A stretch of DNA of 64,000 nucleotides from Paenibacillus sp. LS1 (GCF_026013365.1 NZ_JAPDOE010000001.1:1426001-1490000); one strand, 5' to 3'. Positions 9,051 to 18,218 are shown, counted from the first letter of the stretch. Numbers and translations: made by a program. Notes: generated by a model from the letters alone, not told the origin.

Positions 9051-9398
9051 ATGATTTTTGAGAATACAGGCTTGGATGGCTTGAAGAGCGACTTGGCATA
9101 CCTGGATGAGAGCGCCGAGAAAGTCGGATTTGTCCGGTGGCAATGGGAATATTACCGTGCTACATATGACTACAAAATTGAAGATGAACAAACCAAATCA
9201 GAATACTTTGTACGCATTAATACCCGCGCAGTGGAAGGCAAATTGGAAAAACCGGATACCGTTCTTGCTGTTGAAGCCGTTTATCTTGGCAAAGCCACCT
9301 TCCCTCACGGTCTGGATTATGACTCTTCCGTTCCACAGCCAGTCGTGAAGCTGGCAGCCGAAAAATTACAGCAGCTTAAAGAACTGCTGGAAGCATAG
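9051..9398 (+). CDS. yugN: YugN-like family protein
   Basis: Small soluble protein of about 115 residues that matches the YugN family: the block RWQWEYYRATYDYKI, the YFVRINTRAVEG strand and PHGLDYD near the end are the conserved parts. Function is unknown; in B. subtilis the gene lies near potassium channel and metabolic genes. A longer frame begins at ATG 9003 but has no RBS; ATG 9051 has GAGGAGG 11 bases upstream and fits the family N terminus. It is followed after 13 bases by an FtsW-like gene, so the pair is probably cotranscribed. Confidence 0.8.
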   Translation: MIFENTGLDGLKSDLAYLDESAEKVGFVRWQWEYYRATYDYKIEDEQTKSEYFVRINTRAVEGKLEKPDTVLAVEAVYLGKATFPHGLDYDSSVPQPVVKLAAEKLQQLKELLEA

Positions 9399-9411
9399 GC
9401 TGGGCCAAACG

Positions 9412-10701
9412 ATGAAACAACAAACGGCCCAAACGAAAACGAAGAGAGGCACGCCGGATTTTCAACTGCTAATCCTCACTTTATTGTTGGTGGGCTTCGG
9501 ACTGGTGATGGTATTCAGCTCCAGTTCCAGCATTGCAATCGCAAGCGAAAGATTTAACAATGATGCCCTTTACTTCACGAAAAAACAACTTATGTGGGCG
9601 ATTATCGGTCTATTTGGCATGTTCTTTGCCATGAATATCCGCTTCAACAAGTATAAAAAACTCTATGCACCCTTTTTCCTGATCACTACGGTCATGCTGG
9701 TGATTGTTTTGATCTCAGGTGCAGTATTGAACGGTGCACGAAGCTGGATTCACATTTTCGGTTTCAGTCTTCAGCCTGCAGAGTTCGCAAAAATTGCTAT
9801 CATTCTATATCTCTCTGCTCTGATCACCAAAAAAGGTGAGAAATTCAGGGTTTTCAAAACAGGGTATTTTCCCGTCTTGTTCATCGTTGGATTCATTGCA
9901 GGACTGATCATGCTGCAACCAGACTTTGGTACCACCTTCATCCTGGTGTCCACCTGTGGTCTCTTGATCTATGCCGGCGGCGCCAGTATGAAACATATCA
10001 TGGGTTCAATTCTCTTGGTTGTACTCGGTGGAGCACTGGCGTTCGGAGCCAATTCCCTGTTCTCTTCCATGTCTCCTTCAGACACGACGACTGCTGCAAC
10101 AGCGGTCACTGCCGAACAGAACTACAAGATCGGACGTATTCAGGCATTTCTGAATCCATTATCTGATATTAATGGCGGAAGTCTTAACCTCTACCGCTCC
10201 CTTGTGGCCATTGGTGATGGCGGCATGACGGGTTCCGGGATTGGACAAGGTACGATGAAGCTGCACTATTTGCCAAATGCGTATAATGACTTTATTTTCT
10301 CCGTAATCGGGGAAGAACTTGGATTCATCGGAAGTACCTTATTCCTTCTGGTTTATCTGTACTTCATCTGGCGAGGTATTATTGTATCTCTTCGCTGTCC
10401 TGATCCATTCGGAACACTGGTCGGCATAGGCATCATGGGACTTATTGCGATACAGGCATTTATCAACATCGGCGGTGTAACTCAGACCATTCCGGTGACG
10501 GGGGTCACGCTTCCGTTTATCAGTTATGGGGGTACCTCACTCTTTGTGATGATGGTCGCCATGGGCATTTTGCTGAGTATCTCGCGTACCAACAACCTTG
10601 ACGTGATCAAGGAAGAGAAAACCAAGTCCGTGACTGTACAGACACAGACTCGCACTTCTCCTGCTCTTCGTTCACGGGAGTCCATCCGTCGGATTCGGTG
10701 A
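9412..10701 (+). CDS. FtsW/RodA/SpoVE family peptidoglycan polymerase
   Basis: Integral membrane SEDS glycosyltransferase, which polymerises lipid II into glycan strands together with a class B PBP. About 429 residues with ten hydrophobic segments. Motifs: GARSWIHIFGFSLQPAEFAK (TM4 region), LQPDFGTT, the extracellular loop with NPLSD, SLVAIGDGGMTGSGIGQG and the C-terminal PVTGVTLPFISYGGTS, all diagnostic for the family. Whether it serves division (FtsW), sporulation (SpoVE) or elongation (RodA) cannot be decided. The RBS is weak and the gene begins 13 bases after yugN, which suggests translational coupling. In B. subtilis ylaN sits beside ftsW; here ylaN is about 2 kb away, which mildly favours FtsW. 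Confidence 0.92.
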   Translation: MKQQTAQTKTKRGTPDFQLLILTLLLVGFGLVMVFSSSSSIAIASERFNNDALYFTKKQLMWAIIGLFGMFFAMNIRFNKYKKLYAPFFLITTVMLVIVLISGAVLNGARSWIHIFGFSLQPAEFAKIAIILYLSALITKKGEKFRVFKTGYFPVLFIVGFIAGLIMLQPDFGTTFILVSTCGLLIYAGGASMKHIMGSILLVVLGGALAFGANSLFSSMSPSDTTTAATAVTAEQNYKIGRIQAFLNPLSDINGGSLNLYRSLVAIGDGGMTGSGIGQGTMKLHYLPNAYNDFIFSVIGEELGFIGSTLFLLVYLYFIWRGIIVSLRCPDPFGTLVGIGIMGLIAIQAFINIGGVTQTIPVTGVTLPFISYGGTSLFVMMVAMGILLSISRTNNLDVIKEEKTKSVTVQTQTRTSPALRSRESIRRIR

Positions 10702-10754
10702 ACGGGATTGGTCGTAAAGGTACGGAACACGTCTCAATACAAAAAAAGCTAACA

Positions 10755-10796
10755 CAAAAAAGGCTGTGCACCCAATTGGATGCGCAGCCTTTTTGT
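10755..10796. terminator. Bidirectional terminator
   Basis: GC-rich stem ggctgtgc/gcgcagcc (10762-10789) flanked by A-run and T-run; it serves the FtsW-type gene on the plus strand and the Asp23 gene on the minus strand. Confidence 0.85.
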
Positions 10797-10873
10797 GTGT
10801 ACCTAGTACACTCTGTCTATCAAGATGGAGACAAGTCAAGATGTCTTTGTCCTCCATCGCGGATTGCGAAATT

Positions 10874-11236
10874 TTACAGATCGTCGCCTTTGAAAGATAC
10901 GCCTTCTACCTTTACATTGACTTCAACCACGCGTAATCCGGTCATGGTCTCTACCGCTTCTCTTACATTCTGCTGAAGCATACGGGAAACTTCATGAATC
11001 GGGGTTTCGTACAGGACGATGATGCGCAGGTCAATGGCTGCTTCTAGCTGGCCGACCTCAACGCTCACGCCTTTTTGTACGTTTTTACCGCTGAGTCGCT
11101 TCGCCCAGCCCTCTGACAATCCTCCAGACATTGCGGCAATTCCGGGCGTTTCCATTGCAGCCATTCCGGCAATTTTTGCAACCACGTCATCGGCAATCCG
11201 GATGTTTCCGCTCTCCAGTTGAAGTTGTTCTGCCAT
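10874..11236 (-). CDS. Asp23/Gls24 family envelope stress response protein
   Basis: 120 residues, the normal size for the Asp23/Gls24 family (alkaline shock protein, YloU/YqhY type). These are cytoplasmic proteins, often at the membrane, tied to cell-envelope stress or lipid synthesis. Visible family blocks: GNIRIADDVVAKIAGMAAMETPG near the N terminus, the glycine stretch MSGG, VSVEVGQLEAAIDLRIIVLY, and VREAVETMTGLRVVEVNVKVEGV at the end. The RBS AAGGAGG is well placed before ATG 11236. No partner gene (such as amaP or accBC) lies next to it, and it seems to be transcribed alone. Confidence 0.9.
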   Translation of the reverse strand: MAEQLQLESGNIRIADDVVAKIAGMAAMETPGIAAMSGGLSEGWAKRLSGKNVQKGVSVEVGQLEAAIDLRIIVLYETPIHEVSRMLQQNVREAVETMTGLRVVEVNVKVEGVSFKGDDL

Positions 11237-11419
11237 GCCACATCCTCCTTCACTTCGTTACTCGTATTTTAAATCCTTTCCACCCCAAAAAGCAAATTAA
11301 ACTCAAAAAGATGCGTTTACAACCTACCACCATTTGGTTATATTGAAATATGAAAATAATCTCATAAGCGATTTACAATGCAATTCAAAACAAAATAATT
11401 TATAACCGAGGTGTTTGTT

Positions 11420-12490
11420 GTGAGAAACCGGATTTCATCCATTTTGCTGATTGCGTTCTTTGCACTCAGTGCCATCGCCCACCACTTGAAATGGGATTCG
11501 ATTCTACAGTTCGTGATATCAGCCATTTCGGTTATTTTTGTGGCCGGTTTTTTAGGCAAAGCCACCGAAAATGTTGCCCACTACGCCGGACAGCGGCTGG
11601 GTGGATTCTTGAATGCGACCTTCGGCAATGCCGCCGAATTGATTATCGCCATTTTCCTCGTCAAAGAGGGACTGTTCGACATGGTCAAAGCAAGTCTGAC
11701 AGGCTCCATCATCGGAAATCTGCTGTTAGTGCTCGGGTTAAGTATTTTTGCCGGAGGACTCAAGTTCAAAATCCAGAATTATAATGTTTCACTCGCAGGT
11801 TTGAATGGTTCCCTGATGATTGTTGCCATCATTGCCCTGTTTATCCCGGCAGTCTTTCTCAATACACATTCCATTACACAGAAAGACACGAATACACTTA
11901 GTCTCATCGTGGCCGGGCTGCTCATTCTCGCGTATATCGCCTGGTTACTATTCTCCATGGTGACGCACAAGAACTACCTTGCAGACGTCACTGAGGATCG
12001 TGATGAAGAGCTACCGCATGAACATGCTCCGGCATGGTCCAAGAAAAAATCAATTCTCTATCTGGTGCTCGCAACGGTCATGGTTGCCTTCGTCAGTGAG
12101 TGGTTGGTCGGCACGCTCGAAGTATTCACTTCGGAATTTGGACTTAGCGAACTATTTGTCGGTGCATTCCTTGTCGCCATCATCGGTAATGCAGCCGAAC
12201 ACAGTGCAGCCATCATGCTTGCCATGAAAAATAAAATCGGAGCAGCCGTCGAGATTGCTGTCGGCAGCAGCTTGCAGATTGCACTCTTCGTTGCTCCTGT
12301 ACTGATTTTTGTCAGCTACTTCACAGGTAGAACCATGGATATCGTCTTCACAACGATAGAACTGGTCGCCATCGGCGTATCCGTATTTATTGCGAAGTCG
12401 ATCACCCAAGATGGTTCTACGAACTGGTATGAGGGTCTACTTCTGCTCGTCGTATATATCATTCTGGGAGTATCTTTCTTCTTGGTATAG
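11420..12490 (+). CDS. cax: Calcium/proton antiporter (CaCA superfamily, Cax type)
   Basis: Integral membrane Ca2+/H+ exchanger of about 356 residues that expels calcium with the proton gradient. Eleven or so hydrophobic segments are visible. The two inverted alpha repeats carry the cation-binding signatures FGNAAELI (about residue 67-74) and IGNAAEHSA (about 255-263). Between the halves is an acidic, His-containing loop DVTEDRDEELPHEHAP. The longer frame begins at GTG 11411, but the Shine-Dalgarno GAGGTG covers that codon; GTG 11420 lies six bases after it and is chosen. The upstream 180 bases are AT-rich and hold the promoter region. Single-gene unit. Confidence 0.9.
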   Translation: MRNRISSILLIAFFALSAIAHHLKWDSILQFVISAISVIFVAGFLGKATENVAHYAGQRLGGFLNATFGNAAELIIAIFLVKEGLFDMVKASLTGSIIGNLLLVLGLSIFAGGLKFKIQNYNVSLAGLNGSLMIVAIIALFIPAVFLNTHSITQKDTNTLSLIVAGLLILAYIAWLLFSMVTHKNYLADVTEDRDEELPHEHAPAWSKKKSILYLVLATVMVAFVSEWLVGTLEVFTSEFGLSELFVGAFLVAIIGNAAEHSAAIMLAMKNKIGAAVEIAVGSSLQIALFVAPVLIFVSYFTGRTMDIVFTTIELVAIGVSVFIAKSITQDGSTNWYEGLLLLVVYIILGVSFFLV

Positions 12491-12507
12491 CCCGACCCTC
12501 ACCAAGC

Positions 12508-12700
12508 TATATAAGTTGAACTAAAGAATATTTACACCGGACACTCCGATGACAGAACAACCTTCCGATCGCTGTTATCCCCAGATTTTTTTGATTCCTT
12601 TTATAAAGGGGTAAATCCGGGGATAAAGGCGAACGCTCCGCTTCTTCAGGTTATTTCTGTCCTCTCCGTTTTGTGTAAATGTTTAGTTTAATTTATATAA
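12508..12700. repeat. About 190-bp MITE-like imperfect palindrome
   Basis: The whole stretch folds back on itself around 12600. Matching pairs: 12511-12525 with 12682-12696 (13 of 15), 12530-12537 with 12673-12680, gacagaa 12551-12557 with 12655-12661, and ttatccccagattt 12575-12588 with 12613-12626 (13 of 14). Both edges end in tata. There is no reading frame. It fills most of the gap between the antiporter gene and the ylaN terminator. The layout is that of a miniature inverted-repeat element or a large structured RNA. Confidence 0.8.
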
Positions 12701-12808
12701 CATTAAAAATAAACAAGCCACAAGAGGCAGCCCAATATACCTTTGGAGCTGTCTCTTCGCTTATACAGGTCTTCGGAGTGACTTACATCACAATCGATTC
12801 AGACGTAC

Positions 12809-12837
12809 AAAAAAAGCATGCATAAACGCCTGCATGC
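12809..12837 (-). terminator. Terminator of ylaN
   Basis: Stem gcatgca/tgcatgc (12816-12822, 12831-12837) followed on the minus strand by a T-run. Confidence 0.8.
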
Positions 12838-12865
12838 CTTCTATTCTGACCCGCGCGATTGCAGG

Positions 12866-13159
12866 CTATTGCTCATTCTTTTTGTTCAAGGCTTCATATA
12901 AAATGGCCAAATTCCGCTCAAGCGCGCTAACCAGCTGCTTACCTGCACCTTCTGGAAGGAGCCCTGCACGAACAGCAAAGTCAACTTCCTTGGAGAACCC
13001 ATACATCTGTGTATCCAATACTTCCTCATAGAGAGGGCAGTAGCGGGTAGCCAGATTCTCCATCTGTACTTCAATAAGCTTCTGTATTTTATCTGCATCT
13101 TCTTGAAGAAGACTGATCGCTTTCAAATTCAGCTGGTCCTGCAGATCAGATGAAGTCAT
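12866..13159 (-). CDS. ylaN: YlaN family protein (DUF1507)
   Basis: 97-residue cytosolic helical protein closely matching B. subtilis YlaN: KAISLLQEDADKIQKLIEVQMENL, then CPLYEEVLDTQMYGFSKEVDFAVR, the family's strongest block, are conserved. YlaN is essential or conditionally essential in several Firmicutes, and work in Staphylococcus aureus links it to iron homeostasis and Fur. The longer frame begins at 13183, but the AGGGGGG run before ATG 13159 and the family N terminus (a short SSDLQDQL lead) support the shorter start. It is a single gene with its own terminator, in the wider neighbourhood of the FtsW-type gene. Confidence 0.9.
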   Translation of the reverse strand: MTSSDLQDQLNLKAISLLQEDADKIQKLIEVQMENLATRYCPLYEEVLDTQMYGFSKEVDFAVRAGLLPEGAGKQLVSALERNLAILYEALNKKNEQ

Positions 13160-13338
13160 GCATTTTTCCCCCCTATGTCCCAAAAATCGCGTAAAGACGT
13201 TCTACCTCTAATATTAGACGAAATGAAGAGCTAATACAAGAACCTGACCAAAATAAGCCCACAAAGTGAAGCCTTCTATTGCAGCTTATTCTCCCTGTTC
13301 CAAGGATGTCCAGATGAGTATTCATGTCATGCAATGCC

Positions 13339-13370
13339 AAAAAACACCCCTGCCAAAAAAGGCAGAGGTG
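13339..13370 (-). terminator. Terminator of the HPr-like gene
   Basis: Stem cacccctgcc/ggcagaggtg around six A, followed on the minus strand by a T-run. Confidence 0.85.
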
Positions 13371-13384
13371 CTTCTTGAGAGCTA

Positions 13385-13630
13385 TTACTCAGATGCGATG
13401 CTTACATTCAGTCCATGCTTGGCAAATACTTCTGACATGGCTGCTTTCGCTTCAACTGCATCTGGTCCATGAACATGCAGTTCATAGCTATGCGTGCTGA
13501 TCAACGTTGTAAACAACCCGAGAATGCTTTTCACATCGATATACTTGTTCTCTGAATGAAGCACGATTGAAGAAGTAAACTTGCCTGCTGTTTGAGCAAT
13601 TTCCACTACAGCCGCGTTATTACTCGACAT
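13385..13630 (-). CDS. HPr-like protein lacking the phosphorylatable histidine region
   Basis: 81-residue protein that aligns with HPr/Crh from about HPr residue 20 onward: IAQTAGKFTSSIVL corresponds to the helix 1/strand 2 segment, IDVKSILGLFTT to the Ser46 regulatory site (here Ser35), and the C-terminal ELHVHGPDAVEAKAAMSEVF to strand 4/helix 3. The N-terminal strand and the G-I-H-A-R-P loop with His15 are absent. An in-frame TAA lies a short way upstream and a good GGAGGG RBS precedes ATG 13630, so the short N terminus is real. It cannot carry phosphate from EI to the permeases in the standard way; a Crh-like signalling role via the serine is possible (inference). Confidence 0.8.
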   Translation of the reverse strand: MSSNNAAVVEIAQTAGKFTSSIVLHSENKYIDVKSILGLFTTLISTHSYELHVHGPDAVEAKAAMSEVFAKHGLNVSIASE

Positions 13631-13725
13631 AGGAATCCCTCCGTCTTTTTACTTTGGTATCATCTATTAATTACCACTACATGATACCGTGAATCCGCTT
13701 TCCTAGCAACAGAAAAATCCTGTTC

Positions 13726-14841
13726 CTATTTCAAACGGTCCGGATTGAGGCATTCCAGCTCAGGAATAACAAAGATACCATCTTTACGAATCAGCACATC
13801 ATCAAAATAAATCTCTCCGCCGCCATAATCCGGACGCTGGATCAATACCAGATCCCAGTGAATGGAAGAACGGTTTCCGTTATCTGTTTCTTCATACGCC
13901 TGACCTGGCGTAAAGTGCAAGCTGCCTGCGATTTTCTCATCAAACAGAATGTCCTTCATTGGGTGCAGGATATGCGGGTTAAATCCAATCGCAAATTCAC
14001 CAATATGACGAGCACCCTCATCCGAATTCAGGATTTCATTCAAGCGCTCTGTATCGTTACTTGTCGCTTCGACAATTTTGCCATCCTTGAACGTGAACTT
14101 GATATTTTCAAAAGTCACTCCATTGTAAAGGGTTGGTGAGTTATAACTAATCGTTCCGTTCACGGAATCACGTACAGGGGCACTGTACACTTCACCATCC
14201 GGAATATTTTTCTGGCCAGAACATTTCTCTGCACCGATATCTTTAATGGAGAAGCTCAACTCTGTTCCAGGTCCCGTGATGCGAACTTTGTCCGTCCGTT
14301 TCATCAGGTTAGCCAGTGAGTCTTGTGCTTTGTCCATTTTGGCATAATCCAGGTTACATACGTCGAAGTAGAAATCTTCGAACGCTTCTGTACTCGTATT
14401 CGCGAGTTGCGCCATACTTGCGTTAGGGTAACGAAGTACAACCCATTTCGTATGTTTGACACGTTGTTCACTATGTACCGGGTGGGAGTACAAAGAATTA
14501 TACATTTTCATTTTTTCTTCCGGCACATCGGACAGATCATTCACATTTTCTCCCGCGCGAATACCGATATAACAATCCATCTGTTTCATGCGATTCAGAT
14601 CAATCTCTGCCCACGTTTTCATCATTTCTTCTGTCGCAGTTTTCAGCATAGCACGCTGTACGGTCTTATCGGTCAACTGTACAAAGACGTTACCACCTTT
14701 TTTGCCTACCTCTTCAATAATGGCGTTAATCAGATCACGTTCCGATCCAATCATCTCAACCAATACATTTTCACCAGGCTGTACATCTACAGAATAGCCC
14801 ACCAGGCTTGCTGCAAGCTTTTGAATTCTTGGGTCCTTCAT
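13726..14841 (-). CDS. M29 family aminopeptidase (AmpS/AmpT type)
   Basis: 371-residue thermophilic-type metalloaminopeptidase (family M29), cytosolic, which releases N-terminal residues from peptides using two metal ions. Typical blocks: LVGYSVDVQPGENVLVE at the N terminus, GPGTELSFSI, and the C-terminal metal-ligand region with HIGEFAIGFNP, GSLHFTPGQAYEE and SSIHWDLVL. The family's usual length is about 370-410. An RBS of GGAGG type lies before ATG 14841. A single gene; no transport or peptidase partner is next to it. It lies between the HPr-like gene and a lipoprotein gene, each apparently its own unit. Confidence 0.92.
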   Translation of the reverse strand: MKDPRIQKLAASLVGYSVDVQPGENVLVEMIGSERDLINAIIEEVGKKGGNVFVQLTDKTVQRAMLKTATEEMMKTWAEIDLNRMKQMDCYIGIRAGENVNDLSDVPEEKMKMYNSLYSHPVHSEQRVKHTKWVVLRYPNASMAQLANTSTEAFEDFYFDVCNLDYAKMDKAQDSLANLMKRTDKVRITGPGTELSFSIKDIGAEKCSGQKNIPDGEVYSAPVRDSVNGTISYNSPTLYNGVTFENIKFTFKDGKIVEATSNDTERLNEILNSDEGARHIGEFAIGFNPHILHPMKDILFDEKIAGSLHFTPGQAYEETDNGNRSSIHWDLVLIQRPDYGGGEIYFDDVLIRKDGIFVIPELECLNPDRLK

Positions 14842-14952
14842 CTTGGTAAAATCCTCCTGTCATCTGCCTTGCTTGAATTGAACAACGGTAAATTACGATA
14901 CTATTGTAGCACGCAATCAGTCATCCCGTCAGCAGGCAGTCCTACACTTCAT

Positions 14953-15822
14953 TTATTGATATGACTTGAAGTTTACATCGGTGACAAGAGCTTCTTTGTT
15001 GCTCTTACGGTTGTTGTCCGTATAACTCACCTGACTTTCAGAGGATAAGCGAAGAGGCAAACTACTCTTCCGATCTACGGTGAGATGATATACCGTCTGC
15101 ACGCTCGCTTGTTTCATCATCTGTTGCATCGTTGTTTCACCCTGTTTCCATACTTTCTCCAGATCCTGCTCAAGCTTCTCCTTAGGCGCTCCTTTCACCG
15201 CAGCTGCCTTGTGCATATATTCTGCACGAATGGCGTTCATCTCGTCGTTTAGCTGGGCTGCAGCCCATGTTTTGGCATCTTCCGGTGCAAGTTCAATCCG
15301 TAACGTTCTGGTTCGACGACCGGAACCATACTCCGATTGAATGGTTTTGTGCATCCCATCGATCTTCTCCATTTGGGCTATTGGATTAAAGCGGGAAAGA
15401 GAACCACGCAGCGGCTCATGCCGCGCTGATAATGCCATCCATTGTCCTTGTTTCCGCTCAAAAGAGGCGCTAAATCCACTGGGCTGTCCGTTATTGTTTA
15501 CGGCAGTCGTATGAATCCCCGTGCCCGCAGCGGTTACCTCTCCAGGTAGTCGTGTCTGAAGGGTCAGACGATCATGATTCTCCAGCTTGCCTTCAAATTT
15601 GAACTGATTCTCGAACAGTCCGCTGTTCTCCCGTCGAAGTCCCGCTTCTCCCTCAAAACTTAAGGTTTCTTTACCCGCTATACCCGATAAAGCCAGGGAA
15701 AAAACTTCTTCAGGCGTTTGATCACGCTGGATCAATCCACAACCTGGAACACAAATAAACATAATGCTCACGAGTAACCATAATGTACATACCGATCGGC
15801 GGTTAAGCATGTCCATGTCCAT
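14953..15822 (-). CDS. Putative lipoprotein, function unknown
   Basis: About 289 residues with an N-terminal signal peptide (LWLLVSIMFICVP) ending in the lipobox VPGC, so it should be lipid-anchored on the outer face of the membrane. The rest is a beta-rich region (FEGEAGLRRENS..., FEGKLENHDRLTLQTRLPGEV) followed by a charged helical part and a last YHLTVDRKSSLPLRLSSE strand pair. This build resembles the LolA/LppX-like lipoproteins, but that is only a fold guess. The longest frame starts at 15849; the AGGG at five bases from the ATG at 15822 (MDMDML) supports the shorter start. Confidence 0.75.
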   Translation of the reverse strand: MDMDMLNRRSVCTLWLLVSIMFICVPGCGLIQRDQTPEEVFSLALSGIAGKETLSFEGEAGLRRENSGLFENQFKFEGKLENHDRLTLQTRLPGEVTAAGTGIHTTAVNNNGQPSGFSASFERKQGQWMALSARHEPLRGSLSRFNPIAQMEKIDGMHKTIQSEYGSGRRTRTLRIELAPEDAKTWAAAQLNDEMNAIRAEYMHKAAAVKGAPKEKLEQDLEKVWKQGETTMQQMMKQASVQTVYHLTVDRKSSLPLRLSSESQVSYTDNNRKSNKEALVTDVNFKSYQ

Positions 15823-15910
15823 CTTCACCCTTCCGTCAACTTTCTCCATAGATTGCCCTGCCTGTATTCGCTTATACTTCCATCTATAAACAACATGATC
15901 CTCATTACAT

Positions 15911-15951
15911 AAAAAAAGAGAGAACGACTCCGCAATTGGAATGGTTCTCTC
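15911..15951 (-). terminator. Terminator of the GGDEF gene
   Basis: Stem gagagaac/gttctctc directly after the stop, followed on the minus strand by seven T. Confidence 0.85.
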
Positions 15952-17943
15952 CTAACGTGTTACTTCCTGTTCTTCTACAACGATTCTGTTACGACCGCCA
16001 TTCTTAGCGCTGTACAAAGCCATGTCAGCCCGATAAAACAAGGACTCCACACTAACCTTCTCATCCATACAATTCCACTCGGCGATGCCACTGGACACCG
16101 TAACAAAAGGTCTGGTCTCCTCCGCGACTCTCCTGCGGATTACTTCCGCGTATTCTAACGCCTGATGCACACTTACCTGCGGCATATAGATAGCCAGTTC
16201 TTCTCCACCCCATCTGGCGCAGATATCCTCCGGGCGAACAGATCTGGTGACAATTTCACTCACTTGCTTCAGCACTTGATCACCCGTCTGATGTCCAAAG
16301 GTATCATTCACCTGTTTGAACTGATCAATATCCACGACAATGAGAGAACCACAGAATTCATGAGCCTGACGCTCGTGAATTACGCTATCCAGATAATGCC
16401 TTACGTACAATCCTGTCAACATATCCAGATTAGCCAAACGCCGAACCTCGGCATGTAGCGTGGCATTCGACAGGGCAAGCCCGATATGAATGGACAACAT
16501 CTGCAAAAGCCGATAATTATCATATGAAAAATACTGCTCTCTGCTGTGTCCCAGCAAAATGGCACCCTTCACTTCACCATTGACTCTGATCGGTGATGCA
16601 ATCAATGACATGGATCCGGTATCTTCCATGAAAAAGGAGGACACTTTATCATATTGCGCATAATTGGATATAATAAGCGGTTCCTCTGTTCGATACACTA
16701 AGCCTGCGATACCATAGTCTACAGAGAATGATTGGTGAAAGACATCTTTCACGTTAGAAGACATGACTTCAAAGTCATTCGTACTGTCATTGAGTTGAAG
16801 AATGCAACACGTTTCAGCCTGAAATATTTCCTTTAACTCTTGCTCGGATAATTGATAGATCTCCGAAAGATGCAGGCTCTTGTTCAAGCGCTGTGTAAGA
16901 TCATTGATTAGACGAAGTTCCTGTATCAACATATTGGATTGTTCGTGCAACTTGGCGTTCTCAAAGGCCGTGCCTGCGGTATCTACCATCATCGTAATCA
17001 ATTGCAGATCCGATTCTTCCATGATCTCTTCGTTCATTTCGATATGGAACACACCGTATATGCCTTGTTTTCCTTTCAAAGGAAGACCTACCTCTACGAT
17101 GCGATTCTCTCCATCATCTGAACGAGCAACGATCAGCTTGCCTTCCATAAACGAACGCACACATATATCTTCTCCTCGTTCCTGGACAAGCAATGGTTTA
17201 ATCCGTGGATTAAAGTTGCTCTGATCCTGAGACATATACAGTGTGATATACGTGGCCGGGTACAAATAGTCCATACTGTCAAATACCTCATCCAATATGG
17301 CGTCGACATCCATTTTGTCATGCATTCGCTGAACAATCTGAAAGAGGATGGACCTCCGGTGTTCTTCACGCGCTGTTTGTTCATGAGCATGTAACAGGTC
17401 CGTCATAAATATGTATTCAAATCTTCGGTAAAAGCAGGTGCGGTAATGCAATGCCTCAGATCGAACAACAGCTTCAGACGTTTCATATCGATTGGATTCA
17501 TAGATCACAGCAGTAAATACGGCAAACATATCCTTGTTCGTTCTGGAGAATAAGGGATGTGTTATCAGGAGATATTCTCCACGTTCGCTAGCCCCTCTGA
17601 AGGACAGAGCCTGTCTCTTATCCAAACATTCCAATACAAGCCTGCGTGCATCCAAGCCCGGATCGGCATCACGATCACGATCGTACCCTATACAATCGCC
17701 TTCCGTGTTCCATACGCTGTAAAAGGTTGATCTGCTGTCCAGGCCCGAATCTACTTTGGAGTTCCAGTCACTGTATGCCTGCTCTAGCAAGCTGCCCAAA
17801 TATGAAAAATCAAAAGGTGTGATATCCATTTTTTGCATCCACAACACATGCTCTTCATGAGAATGAGGAGCGGCAAAAGATGCGGAATCGCCCGAACTTC
17901 GTGAATTCAAGCTGGCAGGTAAACTTCTTAGATGTTCTAACAT
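15952..17943 (-). CDS. Diguanylate cyclase with GAF domains
   Basis: 663-residue cytosolic signalling enzyme that makes cyclic di-GMP from two GTP. The C-terminal GGDEF domain (about residues 495-655) has the intact active-site motif GGEEL and, five residues before it, the inhibitory RPED (RxxD I-site), so feedback inhibition by c-di-GMP is expected. Upstream are two GAF-like sensor domains (about 205-340 and 360-490) and a poorly defined N-terminal sensor region. No membrane segment is seen. The longest frame begins at 17973; ATG 17943 lies eight bases after GGAG and is chosen. No EAL phosphodiesterase is nearby. The signal bound by the GAF domains is unknown. Confidence 0.9.
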   Translation of the reverse strand: MLEHLRSLPASLNSRSSGDSASFAAPHSHEEHVLWMQKMDITPFDFSYLGSLLEQAYSDWNSKVDSGLDSRSTFYSVWNTEGDCIGYDRDRDADPGLDARRLVLECLDKRQALSFRGASERGEYLLITHPLFSRTNKDMFAVFTAVIYESNRYETSEAVVRSEALHYRTCFYRRFEYIFMTDLLHAHEQTAREEHRRSILFQIVQRMHDKMDVDAILDEVFDSMDYLYPATYITLYMSQDQSNFNPRIKPLLVQERGEDICVRSFMEGKLIVARSDDGENRIVEVGLPLKGKQGIYGVFHIEMNEEIMEESDLQLITMMVDTAGTAFENAKLHEQSNMLIQELRLINDLTQRLNKSLHLSEIYQLSEQELKEIFQAETCCILQLNDSTNDFEVMSSNVKDVFHQSFSVDYGIAGLVYRTEEPLIISNYAQYDKVSSFFMEDTGSMSLIASPIRVNGEVKGAILLGHSREQYFSYDNYRLLQMLSIHIGLALSNATLHAEVRRLANLDMLTGLYVRHYLDSVIHERQAHEFCGSLIVVDIDQFKQVNDTFGHQTGDQVLKQVSEIVTRSVRPEDICARWGGEELAIYMPQVSVHQALEYAEVIRRRVAEETRPFVTVSSGIAEWNCMDEKVSVESLFYRADMALYSAKNGGRNRIVVEEQEVTR

Positions 17944-18183
17944 GTCAGGCGCTCCTTTGCACCGTTTTTGCATCCACCAGGATGCATTAATCTGCAGACG
18001 TTATCGCAAACCTGCAAATTCGTTGCGATAACCTTGTTACATAAAGATGATTTAAAGTTAAGATACAATCTATTTTACTCTGTTTAAAGCTTTTTTGCAT
18101 CCATATTTCAGAAAATTGTCCCATTATTTTAGGCCCAATGACCTATCGACAAATTTAGACGTTTTTTTGCTTTTGTTCTACGC

Positions 18184-18212
18184 TTGACTTTGGTTCTCTT
18201 AAACTGTAATAT
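18184..18212 (+). promoter_or_regulatory. Sigma-A promoter of rpsD
   Basis: TTGACT (18184-18189), 17-base spacer, TAATAT (18207-18212). Transcription would begin near 18219, leaving a leader of about 190 bases before rpsD. Confidence 0.75.
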
Positions 18213-18218
18213 AAATTG

